Positions 22,064-32,480 of a stretch of DNA of 64,000 nt are shown piece after piece. Under the pieces are notes generated by a model. The model was not told the DNA's origin and made no database searches. It saw only the letters and a program-made list of their open reading frames with translations. Made by a program: the position numbers and the translations under genes. Each line of letters starts with the position of its first letter. The stretch's first letter is position 1. The DNA is from Atriophallophorus winterbourni (lineage: Eukaryota > Platyhelminthes > Trematoda > Plagiorchiida > Microphallidae), in contig JACCGJ010009904.1 in the NCBI GenBank assembly GCA_013407085.1, positions 1 through 64,000 of the forward strand, read 5' to 3'.

Positions 22064-23089
22064 TTAAACGAGGGCCCTTATGAACGGATAGATGATGGTA
22101 AAATGAAAAATGTAATGAATACCAGCAAAACGGTAGTCTCTAGCAATTTGCGTGGCGTTAAGGAGAGTTTGGGAAAGAGCTTGTGCTATAACCTGTTTCG
22201 CAAGTCTACTCAAACTACTAGGTTTTACGGCCTACCTAAAATACAAAAAGGCATTCTAGCAACCAGCAATTTAGTGCTTTGAGTAACGGTAAAGTAACGG
22301 TAATATTGAACATAAGCGACTATTTAGACAAGGTTGGGGTACACTTATCCGATAGCCCTTATGAACGGATAGATAATGGTAAAATGAAAAATGTAATGAA
22401 TACCAGCAAAACGGTAGTCTCTAGCAATTTGCGTGGCGTTAAGGAGAGTTTTGGAAAGGGCTTGTAGGATAATCTGTATCCCAAGTCTACTCTAACTCCT
22501 AGGTTGTACGGCCTACCTAAAATACAAAAAGGCATTCTAGCAGCCAGCAATTTAGTGCTTTGAGTAACGGTAAAGTAACGGTAATTTTGAACATAAGCGA
22601 CTATTTAGACAAGGTTGGGGTACACTTATCCGAAGGCCCTTATGAACGGATAGATAATGGTAAAATGAAAAGGGTAATGAATAACAGCAAAACGGTAGTC
22701 TCTAGCAATTTGCGTGGCGTTAAGGAGAGATTGGGAATGGGCTTGTGGTATAACCTGAATCGCAAGTCTACTCTAAATCCTAGGTTCTACGGCCTACCTA
22801 AAATACATGAATGCATTCTAGCAACCAGCAATTTAGTGCTTTGAGTAACGGTAAAGTAACGGTAATTTTGAACATAAGCGACTATTTAGACAAAGTTGGG
22901 GTACACTTCGCGAAGGCCCTTATGAACGGATAGACAATGGTAAAATGAAAAGGGTAATGAATAACAGCAAAACGGTAGTCTCTGGTTATTTGCATAACGT
23001 TAAGGAGAGTTTGGGAAAGGGCTTGTGGTATAACCTGTATCGCAAGTCTACTCTAACTCCTAGGTTCTACGGCCTACCTAAAATACATA

Positions 23090-23190
23090 AAGACAACGCT
23101 GTAAGGCCTATCGTCGACGGTATCCCATCACCTGCGCAGGAGTTAGCTAGACATTTGGTTTATTTGTTCAAACCTTAAGTCGGTTATACA
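23090..23190 (+). pseudogene. PLE RT segment ending the array
   Basis: The last array unit does not reach the seam. After YGLPKIHK it continues as DNAVRPIVDGIPSPAQELAR and HLVYLFKP, the next stretch of PLE reverse transcriptase. The native copy at 24,180-24,262 reads almost the same. Homology ends at about 23,188 (GGTTATACAG), after which a new PLE leader begins. This shows which side of the array lies toward the PLE 3' end and that the array's parent gene was read left to right. Confidence 0.85.
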
Positions 23191-23234
23191 GCTTTATTAA
23201 TAAAAAGCGTGTCATTCATAAAAGTCAGTTCTGT

Positions 23235-25000
23235 TACCAAAGGTTTTCACAATGTTCTATTAAAAATGTTTACCGGCGGCGCTAAGCACATTCTGGTGAT
23301 GAACGCACTAAACAGCGTTAACGAAGATGGATGTGGATTTTTCAAGTGAACGTGTGAGAAACTCTGGTTTGCTGAATAGCGAGGTGCAAATCTGCACGCA
23401 ATAATGTTGCGATTGCCAAAACTATTGTTCTCGTTGTTTTTGTGCAAAGTGCTACTCCACTGGAATTTTATTGTGCGGCAAGATGGTGAATAACATTCCA
23501 ATACAAAAGGTCAGCATCATGCGATACGTGCGGAAATAAGCGTGATTGCATTGTGTAACACTTTAGACTCTCACATAGATATTGATCTGGTTCTATTCTA
23601 GCGATGAAACAAGAGTAAAGAATAATATTGTGTGTGTGTAGCTGTTCAGCTGTTCTAATCGTCAACTTTCTAATGCTAAACAAAGATTGTTGGAGAAAGG
23701 ATGGAATTTCTGCAAAAGCCAGAACTTTCTAAAGGCTAAGGATCAAATCCCCTGTATTGATGAATTATTAAATGCACTTACCAATAAACAGTCACACGCG
23801 GTAAGAAAACTGTATCGCTGATGTCATCAAATACAAGGAACAAGGCGATGCAAACCTTGATTCACACGAATGACAAGCACTTCTACCGCTGAAACAAGAT
23901 ACAAATATAGCCATTACTAAGGCTGACAAAGGTAAAGTAACGGTAATTTTGAACAAAAGCGATTATTTAGACAAGGTTGGGGTACACTCATACGACGGCC
24001 GTTATGAACGGATATATAATGGCGAAATGAAAAATGTAATGAATAACTGCAAAATGGTAATCTCTATGTACTGAATTAGCGTTACGTAAAGTTTGGGAAC
24101 GGGCTTGTGGTATAACCTGTATTCCAAGTCTACGCTAATTAAAAGGTTCTACGTCCTACTTAAAATAAATAAAGAAAGCATTCCTGTATAACCTATCGTC
24201 GACGGTATCCGATCACTGGCGCACGAGTTAGCTAGACATCTGGTTTATTTGTTCAAACCTTTAGTCGGTTATACAGACTCGTTCATCAATAACGGATATG
24301 AATTTGCAGCACGCTTAATGTCGGTAAAAATGGATGACGATGAAATAACGGTTAGCTTTTATGTGAAAGCCTTGTTCACCAACGTCGATACACCAAGTTC
24401 GTTAGATCTGATGTCAGTTTGTCAGATCGCACAAAATTGAGCGTCCAGCAAATTATAAACGTCGTATCGATCTGCCTATGCATGAACCACTTCGTATTTA
24501 ATGATCAATTATATAGACACAAAGAAGGGTTGGCAATGGGTTCACCGATATGTCCAGTACTTGCGAACATGTATCTGGAGCATTTCGAGACCAAAGCCCT
24601 TAACAATGAAGTGTTAAACCCAAAATTATGGTGGCGCTATGTTGATGACATATTTGTTATTATCAGATCATCCAGGTTGCTTTGCTGGACACTTGTTCGA
24701 GCAGTTAATTCTGTGTTTGGTTTAGTTAGACAATTTTTACACACCAGGCATGTTTTCATCATTCAGGATCGATATCGCCTCTGGCGTCAATGATTTGCAC
24801 ATTTCGCATGACACATGTAGGAACGGTTGCGACACGTGACAGGTTTGACTTTACCACTGACGACTGTCTTGCAGACGACGCATGTTTCGCAAACATCAGA
24901 TCGTGTCATGTTAACTGGGCCAACCAAGTTTACAAATCAGAGCACAAAAATCGATACGCGCGGGATTGGCTGTGTTGTGTTGTTTGTGGTTGACGGAAAG
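23235..25000 (+). mobile_element. Penelope-like element, copy 2, 3'-truncated
   Basis: The leader at 23,235-23,640 matches 1,150-1,560. Coding remains run from RLLEKGWNFCKSQNFLKAKD (about 23,680) through ITKADKGKVTVILNKSDYLD (about 23,910), a decayed stretch, and the RT palm. The RT palm is read in two frames (24,249-24,440 and 24,419-24,793). I see no GIY-YIG endonuclease after the RT, so the 3' end is missing, decayed, or this is an endonuclease-lacking type. Past about 24,800 the frames show no PLE motif. Confidence 0.8.
24249..24793 (+). pseudogene. PLE reverse transcriptase palm (two frames)
   Basis: Frame one (24,249-24,440) reads FKPLVGYTDSFINNGYEFAA and then SFYVKALFTNVDTPSSLD, where the family motif A is LDVxxLFTNVP; the usual first catalytic Asp appears replaced by Tyr in FYVKALF. 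A frameshift at about 24,425 leads to frame two (24,419-24,793). This reads HFVFNDQLYRHKEGLAMGSP and PVLANMYLEHFE (motif B), then LWWRYVDDIFVIIRSS, with the YVDD pair at 24,638-24,649. PLE RTs resemble telomerase in fold. The frame decays after motif C. Confidence 0.85.
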
Positions 25001-25655
25001 TGACGAGTTGTAGGAATATTTCGTCACCCGATTTATACGCGAATTTTTCAGCCCGCCCCGAAAATCATCCTGTTCAAAATCTACTTAATCCCAAGCTCCT
25101 TACTGGGACAAGAAATCATTCAATGGCCTTAATCGTTCTAAATTCACGACTGACTGTTTTTCAAGTATCCGGTCATCCAGATGCCAAGATATTTCCATGA
25201 TATGTACCACTCAATCGTGTGACTGCCAAGTTCGTATGAGAACGGAAAGGGTTTCCCAAATTGCCAAATTCTGCGGATGTTGAAAGATATGTTGTTTAAA
25301 GGACTACTGGTGCAGCACATTTCGGTCTAAATTGAATGTGTAACGTTAGATGTTGGAGTGTTACAAGTTAAACAAACACGGACAGAATAAAATTACATTT
25401 TACAGTTCAATAGTACTGTATACTCGTACGTCATTCTGTTCATCCTTGTATAGGATGATTTGATATATTGAATACATTTTGTATGTTAGAATCGTGGTTC
25501 CTCATACTCATCGACGGATAAAGAAGAACAAATTGTGGTGAGCTGTCGCCTCATTACGGCTTGATTGAAATCAGCCAATCCCAGCATGGCCATTCGCTCT
25601 TGATATGGGATGTGCTGCATCTCATCAACTAGCTTCATGTCTCGGTGGTTCATTC
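25001..25655. other. Unassigned stretch
   Basis: No recognisable coding or repeat signature between the decayed PLE 3' end and the duplicated block at 25,656. Small frames here show no motif. Confidence 0.3.
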
Positions 25656-25739
25656 TGTCTAGCAATCCAAAGGCTTTTCACAGCCACGGTGGGATCATGT
25701 ACTCTATCGTTGGATGGATGTAAGTAAGTAATTTAGTAA

Positions 25740-26024
25740 TTAATTGAGTAATGCGTGGAAGCCTTTTTGGGAGAACCATCCAACTATTCCCCTCAGCATT
25801 CCCAAGATACCACATGCCCTGCTGAAGACTTTCTGGCAATGGCTATTTGGCTTCATATTATTATTAATCCAGATACAAAGATCTTTCTTAGTGGTTCTCC
25901 AAGTGAGGTTTGTATGTTTAAGATTATATGTGTGCTCGTATTGCCGGCCAAGTTGCAACATTCTACATTTACGTTTGTTGAAATGCATCAGATTTATGTG
26001 AAACCAGAGATACTGAGCATTCAA
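25740..26024 (-). pseudogene. CR1-like RT C-terminal fragment (longer copy)
   Basis: The 94-residue frame reads FNKRKCRMLQLGRQYEHTYN, LTWRTTKKDLCIWINNNMKP and HCQKVFSRACGILGMLRGIV. The order K-C-xx-L-x-x-G, then DL.IWI, then the cysteine and arginine helices is that of the RT thumb region of CR1/jockey LINEs, just after FADD. It is a 5'- and 3'-truncated remnant with the same boundary as its copy at 3,278-3,490. No catalytic motif is included. Confidence 0.65.
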
Positions 26025-26500
26025 CTGCTCATTTCAGCATTGAACAATATTCAGTGGATCAGATTTCCTGAATTATTTTTCTGGCATTAGCAAAACGTAC
26101 CATTTCGCATGGTGATACTTGGGAAACACTATGTATAACAAAAAAGGATAGGCCAGGGCATTGAAACTTGATGGAGGCCGCTGGTGACATTGATGGTTTT
26201 TGACATACAGCCCTCAATGCAGTCTCGCACATGCTGATATGTGAAATAATTTCGCAACAGTCACCAAAACCATGCTAATGAAAAGTGTATACAGTAATTG
26301 AGTGAATGTTTGTGAGAGTGCAGATTACGAGCTTTGGCCAAATTGTCTAGGAAGTTTTACAGTTGGTAGAATAAATGAATTAAGAAAACGCCTTTTGAAA
26401 CTATTCACATAGCTCAAAATTTCTGTAACATAAATTTCTAGCAAAGCAACTGCATAATGTCTCGTGGAAACATCCTCGTTTCCTAACATTGATCGTCCAC

Positions 26501-26660
26501 ATTAATGTGTTGCTCACATCCCCATCCCTTACAACACATTACTTTGGTCATCCATAAGCGCTCGAGTGCGTGACCAAGAATCACTTTGTGATTCTGTGTC
26601 TGAACATCGTGGTTCGTTGTACGAACCCTATATAACAGTTGGCATACAAGTATAACCTTG
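26501..26660. mobile_element. 160-bp short insertion with 12-bp TSD
   Basis: TTGATCGTCCAC occurs at 26,489-26,500 and 26,661-26,672; copy 1 has a single TTGATTGTCCAC near 4,770. The insert is 160 bp with no coding capacity. It includes TGCTCACATCCCCATCCC near 26,511 and a hairpin GGTTCG-TTGTA-CGAACC near 26,612. Related pieces occur at 27,770 and 39,090. It is probably a SINE or short non-autonomous element; I see no convincing tRNA promoter boxes. Confidence 0.7.
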
Positions 26661-26957
26661 TTGATCGTCCACGTTTAGCTTATTTCGTGGCACCGTGCAG
26701 GATAATTTAAACAATTAAGCCGATAACTTGTTACTCATGAGTAAACTTAAGTTTGATATATTAAATTCCTGAAATTTATAAAACGTTATCAGCGCAACAT
26801 GTTCTGTCACCTTGAGCATTGATAAAAATAATCACATTATTAAAAACGCTTTTCACTGTGAAGCTTGTAAACGGTCGAGGCTGGAAAACATCGGAGAATA
26901 CTTTATCAATCAGAGAGAGTGATAGCGAGGCGACACATTTTGATGATCTACTGAACA

Positions 26958-27548
26958 AACAACTTCGTTCAATTCTTTTTAAATGTAACTCACCGAATTT
27001 GAGAAACAATGTTTGATTACGTAAGAAAAACATGTAAGCGGTTCCTTGTGCTGGGTGAATATGAAAAGCGTATAACGTACCGGTTAGAAAACTCATCCAT
27101 TTTTCATACTGCCGGGGAAATAAAAGGCTTGAATGAAGTACAGTAGAGAAATATCAAAGTATCTGGATGTGTAAAAATCATAAAAATAGTATGCTTGCGC
27201 CTTTAACCAAGCATGCTACATACTCGGCTAACTCTGGCGAATTTTAATACGATTCTCACTTTAATGTTTGCTGAAGATACTCTGCACATTCAAACATTCA
27301 GACGTGACTATACCGCGCAAGCTAGGACACCATGGTTGAATAAAACATATCTCCATTCGATAGGCAACCAATGTTTACCGGATTGCATAAACCGACTTGA
27401 CTTACTCCGACTGCGTAATCTCGAGCGTACGTGCATATGAGGTGTTGGCCTATTACTGATATACCGAATAATCCATCTACCAACGCGCAATCACAATCTT
27501 ACACATCACATAACACATTCTTCATTAAGTTGCCGCGAGAACGTCTAA
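26958..27548. other. Unassigned stretch
   Basis: No recognisable gene. The frame at 27,213-27,440 and its antisense counterpart have no family signature that I know. Confidence 0.3.
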
Positions 27549-27610
27549 TTAAATTTTTATTGGTCTAAAAAGCATATAGCTTTACAAAAAACCACAGAAT
27601 AATATGAGCA
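27549..27610 (-). repeat. CR1-A family 3' end fragment
   Basis: The minus strand reads AATATTATTCTGTGGTTTTT-like sequence followed by GTAAAGCTATATGCTTTTTA and GACC, as at 9,245-9,290 in CR1-A. Only about 60 bp of the tail is present, as in very short 5'-truncated LINE insertions. Confidence 0.65.
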
Positions 27611-29585
27611 TTCTCTCCTTTCGATAATGGATAACACAAGGACAGACCATATTCAAGATAATGATTGATATGCTAGCTATAGAATATCTTAAATGTATCA
27701 CGACTAAACACTGAAAAACGATTGTCAAATTGGCCAAAACATTCGATTATAGACCAATATATTTTTGTGCTCACATCCCCATCTCTTACACTCCACTACC
27801 GGTTTTTGGCTGTTTGCCTCATCAGGTGGTGACAGTAAGATCAGGTTCAGTGAGCCTTTAAATCACACTCGAAAGTACGAAGATTTAGGAAGGTAACGCT
27901 GTGAGGATATATTGATACCACTCTTTAAAAACGTTCAGAAGTTTGTTTAACAAATAAACATTTTCAATGATAGGTGTTAATTTTGTTATTATAAGTTTAT
28001 CACCGGGGAGATGCAACAACTTACCGTTGAGGATCGAAGGATTAGCGGGTCTGCCCATGAATTCTTCCAGAGACAAACAATCTGAATTAAACGCACATGT
28101 CAGACTGGGTAAAATTAGATGTGACAGCAATTTGAACACATCCGTGAGAGTCAAACATTGGTTCCCGTCAGAAGCAAGAGCACAAGAATCAACCAGATGA
28201 TTGTCGACAGTGCGTTGGTGCTTGACTAAACGAACGAAATAGAAAATAGTCGACCATGCCAAGCAATTCACCTTTCCCCCTCTTTTAGGATTTAATTCAT
28301 AGATTATATGCAGGTAAAAAGCTATGCTTTACAAGACCCACAAAAATGTACATCGGGTCGGATGGTATAAAATATCAAAATATTGTTAGATTATTGTCAA
28401 ACATAAAAAACATACTTTTCTATGTGGATATCTAGTGATTTTTTGAAAACTTCAACAGTTCCAGATTGTACCACTTTTTATTGGTTCTGTGGCAGTTTAG
28501 CATTCGGGGCATGCTACTTGTGCACTGCTGTCTGTGATGATGATAGTTAACAACCAAGTGTCCAATTGTCGTTTATAGTCGAGGACGAGTTTCATATGCC
28601 TGTCTTGTGATGATGCGGCCAAACCATTGCATCTTTCTCCCGTGAGTATAAACGATAGCGTAGTTGCTTCCATGCATTGCGTAACAAATGTACTACTGAT
28701 GACATCGCATCTGAAGAACAACATTGGATACTTGATCGGTATCTCGCACTTACAATTGTGTATCTTGTGACTTGAGCTGCTACATGTTACCCGTGAAACA
28801 CTACAAGACGAATCTCTCCCTACTAACCACTTTTTATTTTTGTGACTTTAAAAGACTATAATCAACCCTTGACTTTGCTTCATCTTCCGTTTGACTATTG
28901 AGCAGCATTCTAAAACCAACTCACTAGAAAACTGTCAACTTTCTAAGCATTATTATTGAAAAGATAAATCAAAATCCTGACGTATAGCCTTCGTCTTCAC
29001 ACCTTTAATCTCAAGGCTGACTTTTGGATCGAAGCTACTGATTGAGTAAATAAGCGTATGTTGCATTTAGTCATTTTAGCCAAGAACGACACTGTCAACT
29101 ATTCATTCGATCCTGTATTTCGTCAAAACTTGCAATCGTTGGTAGTCCGCTAATGCCTGCTACATGACTCAGTTAAAGAAATAATTGAGCACAACTGGTG
29201 ATAACGAGCGTCTTTGTTTGATCCTTGTGTGAAATTTCATTCCTATAGAAAGCAACCCGAGCGTTGGTACAGTAGCAATACTCTTTAGCCAGGCTCATGC
29301 GTTTTGCGGGGCCCAATGCGAGTATATGATATCACATAGACAGCCGCACTTCACAGTCAGATCCAGCGTGGAATCGTTAAAACTCAGTGTCGTTAACCGC
29401 CGAGAACATGCTTCAGAATCCTTCACAGCGTGAATAGTTGGTTTACGCGTTCGATTCCGGAATGACTTTGTACGCCTACGACGCTCAATGTAAAACTATT
29501 TTGAAAGCAACATCGCTCACCGCTTTCTTGCTTATTCCGTTTTGCACAGATTTATATTTGTGACTACTCATTAGTAACATGTTCC
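27611..29585. other. Unassigned stretch
   Basis: About 2 kb without a recognisable gene. A short repeat, GTGCTCACATCCCCATCTCT at about 27,766, is shared with the 160-bp insertion at 26,501. Frames at 27,885-28,271 and 28,497-28,724 (minus) show no motif I can assign. Confidence 0.3.
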
Positions 29586-29678
29586 AAGGTTGGAGATAAG
29601 CTCACATTTCCAAAATGCTCCAATGGCACGCGTCTCATATAGCCTCTGACAACCAAGTCCAGCTACTGGCCTGCACGC

Positions 29679-30215
29679 GTGGTCCTGTGTGAACCGGCGG
29701 AACTGCTTATATTGACAGGAGAAAGGGTGAAGGCGGCTGACTGGAGCCTAAAAACCAGCATGTTTTGGGCAGGTGGAGCTCGTAAGTTCATAAAGGCGGT
29801 TCACCTAGGGGAAGGAAAACCCTTATGTGAAACCTCCACTGCCTTGTGGCTACATCCAATCATGGAAAAGGCTTCAGGGGTCGACCTCGAGAAAAAATCC
29901 GGAGCTGGAGTCCCGTTAGGCAGTTCGAACTTTATTCAACTTCTTCCTGCCAGCTCCTGCGACGGCATCGTTGTCCAAACGTATCAGCCTAGCTGTTCCT
30001 TTGGTTCCAGTGGTGCCGTGGAGAGAAAACACTTGCTGCATGGGCAACAGCTAGTTCTCCAAATTGAACTGCCCAAGCGTACATCACAACGTACTAATGG
30101 AGGGGACACTCCATTCCGCTTTTGCGGAAAATACCACGGGAATTGGCAGAAACCGGTTAAAAGCTATGGCTCGACCGGCGTAGAGCTAAGCGCTTGGGGC
30201 TGTTTTCGACGGTGA
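29679..30215 (+). CDS. RTE 2 leader ORF
   Basis: The first third (PAELLILTGERVKAADWSLK, then GGARKFIKAVHLGEGKP) corresponds residue by residue to the leader frame at 21,112-21,435 minus. The later part (LQIELPKRTSQRTNGGDTPF) has a repeat counterpart at 32,190-32,350. The frame here is 178 residues, longer than in the other RTE. No known domain. It may be a real short ORF1 or simply a conserved leader RNA. Confidence 0.42.
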   Translation: MVLCEPAELLILTGERVKAADWSLKTSMFWAGGARKFIKAVHLGEGKPLCETSTALWLHPIMEKASGVDLEKKSGAGVPLGSSNFIQLLPASSCDGIVVQTYQPSCSFGSSGAVERKHLLHGQQLVLQIELPKRTSQRTNGGDTPFRFCGKYHGNWQKPVKSYGSTGVELSAWGCFRR

Positions 30216-30404
30216 GAGAGACTCTCAGGTCTCATTGGACGGTTACCGCCCGCCTCAGCTGGGCAGCCCCCAGTCAATAATGTGCCGTCTCGCCACGGTA
30301 TGCTATCCTTATTGGGTGCATGGGGATTAACAATCAACTGACAAGCAGACTGTATTTTTCCGCACCAGCGAATCGAAATACTAAACAACAAATGTCAGTT
30401 GTGA

Positions 30405-30968
30405 AACTGGGAACCTGGAATGTCCGGTCCATGCTTCCATGACGACGTCTCGACTAACAGAGGCGTAAGAAAGTCAGCCGTGATTAACAATGAGCTGAAG
30501 AGACTGAATTTCGACGTGGCTGCCCTGCAAGAGACGCGATTACCAGAGACTGGTAAACTAACAGAAAGAGATTACACTGCGAGGCATCATCAGAATACGA
30601 GATATCAAGTGTTTTACGACGAATGCAGAATGGCAAATCGCCAGGTGAGGACGGAATTTCCGTTGAACTTATTAAAGCCTGTGCCGACGTATTATTATCT
30701 CCGCTACATAGGCTGTTCTGTTCGATCTGGGAGACGGAAGTCTTGCCATCAGACTGGGGGATGTCTATCATTCTACCACTGCCGAAACGTGGAGATAAAT
30801 CTGTGCTCCAATTACCGCGGAATAAGTCTAATCGACACCGCTGCTAAAGTGTTTGCAACGTTTCTGCTTAATCGGTTCTCCGCCGAAAGAAATCTGCGAA
30901 CCAGAGTTAACCAAGGAGGATTTCGCCCTGAGATGGGTTGCGTAGATCAATTTATTTGGATCAATTAA
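30405..30968 (+). pseudogene. RTE 2 ORF2: endonuclease start joined to RT start
   Basis: TWNVRSM at about 30,413 and ELKRLNFDVAALQETRLPET at about 30,495 are the first two endonuclease motifs. They are followed at about 30,623 by QNGKSPGEDGISVELIKACA, the RT start, without the GDxN and SDH motifs that should lie between. RT continues with VLPSDWGMSIILPLPKRGDK in frame 30,623-30,847 and, after a frame change, CSNYRGISLIDTAAKVFATF and QGGFRPEMGCVDQF in the 30,420 frame. About 1 kb of coding sequence is therefore deleted, and frameshifts follow. Confidence 0.85.
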
Positions 30969-30999
30969 TTACTTTACGCAGGATCCTCGAGCACCGTGC

Positions 31000-32096
31000 A
31001 CGGCATCAACAGCAAACGATAGCTTGCTTTATTGACTTCGACTCCGTAGTTGTTTATGGGACATCATGCTATCGTATGGGGTTCCATTAAAGCTCGTCAA
31101 CTTAATCAGAGCCTATTACAGCTCTACAAGGGCACGGGTTCGTGTCTACGGTGAAGAATCGCGTGAATTTAACTTGCACACAGGAGGCAGGCAGGGTTGC
31201 CCGCTATCGCCGGTTATGTTTAACGATGTCGTAGACTGGATAATGAACCAGGCGTAAACAGACTATCAAGGGGTGCAAATTTCAACGGATCTATGGATTT
31301 CCGACCTCGACTACGCTGACGATATAGTCGTTCTGGGCGACAATACCGAAATGCTGCAAAGCGTTTTAGACCGCATTAGTGCCACTGCAGCGAAAATCGG
31401 TCTTGAGATAAACGCGGCTAAAAACAAGGCATTTCTTATACCGACACACCAAGCATCCAGCCACGTCGCGTCCAAAGTTGTCCGATTAAATACGTTCCAG
31501 TTTTCAAATACCTCGACTCAAGTATATTGCCCAATGGTCAGGCGAAAGATGATGTGAAGTTAAGGGTCGATCTTGCTCGTAATGCGTTTTTGCTGCTGAA
31601 GGGCACCCTTTGGCGCAAGCCCGGGATCAGCCTAAAAACTAAGACGCGTGTTTATCAAGCAGCGATCCGCCCTGTACTGCTTTACGGATGCGAGACATGG
31701 CCTTTAAGGACACAGGATGTACGCACATTAGAAGTGTTCGACCATTGGTGCCTCAGGGTAATCTTGGGCATCCGATATACTGACCGAGTTCCTAACGCAG
31801 CCGTACGAGAGCGTTGCAGCGGACTATCTCCACTTTCCGCTCACATACAACGGCGAAGGCTGCAATGGTTTGGCCACGTCCTCCGAAAGACAGACACAGC
31901 ACTTCCAAAACTCGTCCTCGACCCCAAACCCGTTCGCAGCTGGCGTCGGCGGCAAGGTGGTCAAGTGAAAACCTGGCTGTCTACTGTGAAAGAGGATGTA
32001 GACACCCTGGGTCTGCGTACCGTCTACGGAGTTCGCAGGTGGGAACGAGACTGGATCACGATCTGCAACGATCTCGCCTCCGATCGACGTGCGTGA
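31000..32096 (+). pseudogene. RTE 2 ORF2: RT palm to C-terminus
   Basis: Motif A is damaged (IDFDSVV-like sequence near 31,035). YGEESREFNLHTGGRQGCPL (motif B) lies in 31,066-31,257 and LDYADDIVVLG (motif C, YADD at 31,312-31,323) in 31,273-31,557. The C-terminal part, 31,527-32,096, has VLLYGCETWPL, RRRLQWFGHVLRK and RRWERDWITICNDLA, typical of RTE proteins. It takes at least three frames to read, so this is a pseudogene. The stop at 32,094-32,096 is followed by an ~80-bp 3' UTR and the GTAA tail. Confidence 0.87.
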
Positions 32097-32179
32097 GCTG
32101 GTGCGATCCGAGACATCAATGAAGTCGGCTAATCCACCCGTGGAGCCAGCCGCACAAAAGTAAGTAAGTAAGTAAGCAC

Positions 32180-32480
32180 TTGCTTCTATATTGAACTTCC
32201 CTGGCGTACATCACAACGCACTATTGGAGAGGACACTCCATTCCGCTATAACGGAAAATAACACGGGAATTAGCAGAAACCGGTTAAAAGCTATGGCTCG
32301 ACTGGCGTAGAGCTAAGCGCCTGGGGCTACTTTCGACGGTGGGAGAGACATTCACGTCAGCTGCACGGATATGAGACCTGGACACTAAGAAAAAACGAAT
32401 GAGACGTCTACAGGTTCTCGATAATCGGGCAACCCGACAGTATCTTCGCCCACATACAGTCACCGACTGTATGGCACTTT
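32180..32480 (+). repeat. Second partial RTE 2 copy directly downstream
   Basis: From about 32,190 to 32,350 the sequence repeats 30,065-30,228 (TACATCACAACG..., GGTTAAAAGCTATGGCTCGA), then jumps to GYETWTLRKNE at about 32,367, the late RT motif. It is a short internally deleted RTE copy sitting head to tail after the GTAA tail of RTE 2. Confidence 0.7.

Larger units (their letters stand above)
11330..23100 (+). repeat. Tandem array of ~29 PLE-derived ~280-bp units
   Basis: Unit starts, taken at the TTGAGTAACGG-like seam, lie at 11352, 11633, 11914, 12195, 12469, 12731, 13011, 13285, 13565, 13846, 14126, 14406, 14679, 14953, 15227, 15508, 15781, 16053, 16333, 16613, 16893, 17172, 17452, 17733, 21480, 21761, 22279, 22560 and 22841. 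Spacing is 262-281 bp once the RTE and MITE insertions are removed. Each unit encodes a PLE segment, from GKVTVILNKSDYLDKVGVHL to FYGLPKIHKG, the N-terminal RT region. The period is usually 280 or 281, not a multiple of three, so the frame does not run through; each unit has its own frame of up to 94 codons ending at the seam TGA. The seam lies at CATTCTAGCAACC. The last unit continues into native PLE RT. Confidence 0.93.
25656..26957. repeat. Duplicated block, copy 2 (with 3,200-5,170)
   Basis: It matches 3,200-5,170 from CTAGCAATCCAA to the AGCGAGG motif at about 26,925. It lacks the RTE-derived insertion, and its uninterrupted ATACAGCCCTCAATGCAG (about 26,207) is the empty site that proves that insertion. 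In turn it carries a 160-bp insertion at 26,501-26,660 that copy 1 lacks near 4,770. The two copies therefore test each other's insertions. Confidence 0.72.
29590..32175 (+). mobile_element. RTE retrotransposon 2, internally deleted
   Basis: A leader (29,590-30,400) shares the small ORF with the RTE at 17,992-21,446. It is followed by the endonuclease start (GTWNVRSM near 30,412), then an abrupt join to RT sequence, several RT frames, and a 3' end GTAAGTAAGTAAGTAAG at 32,160-32,176. Most of the endonuclease is missing at about 30,620. In sequence the RT is clearly a different RTE subfamily from the minus-strand copy. No TSD was identified. Confidence 0.85.

Noticed and set aside
11330..23100. 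A CRISPR-like or other prokaryotic repeat array
   Set aside because: Units are 280 bp, contiguous with no unique spacers, and code for PLE sequence.
23290..23335. Hairpin AACGC...GCGTT after GGTGATGA in the PLE leader, resembling a hammerhead core
   Set aside because: C3 of the core is G and no GAAA follows the stem; copy 1 (about 1,210) does not preserve the core either.
26600..26640. A tRNA gene at GGTTCGTTGTACGAACC
   Set aside because: The GGTTCG resembles a T-loop, but the palindrome, the lack of an acceptor stem and the lack of an A box argue against a tRNA.
27213..28271. Frames at 27,213-27,440 and 27,885-28,271 as host genes
   Set aside because: No domain, no splice-site pattern I can defend and no homologous copy; chance open frames are expected in 2 kb.
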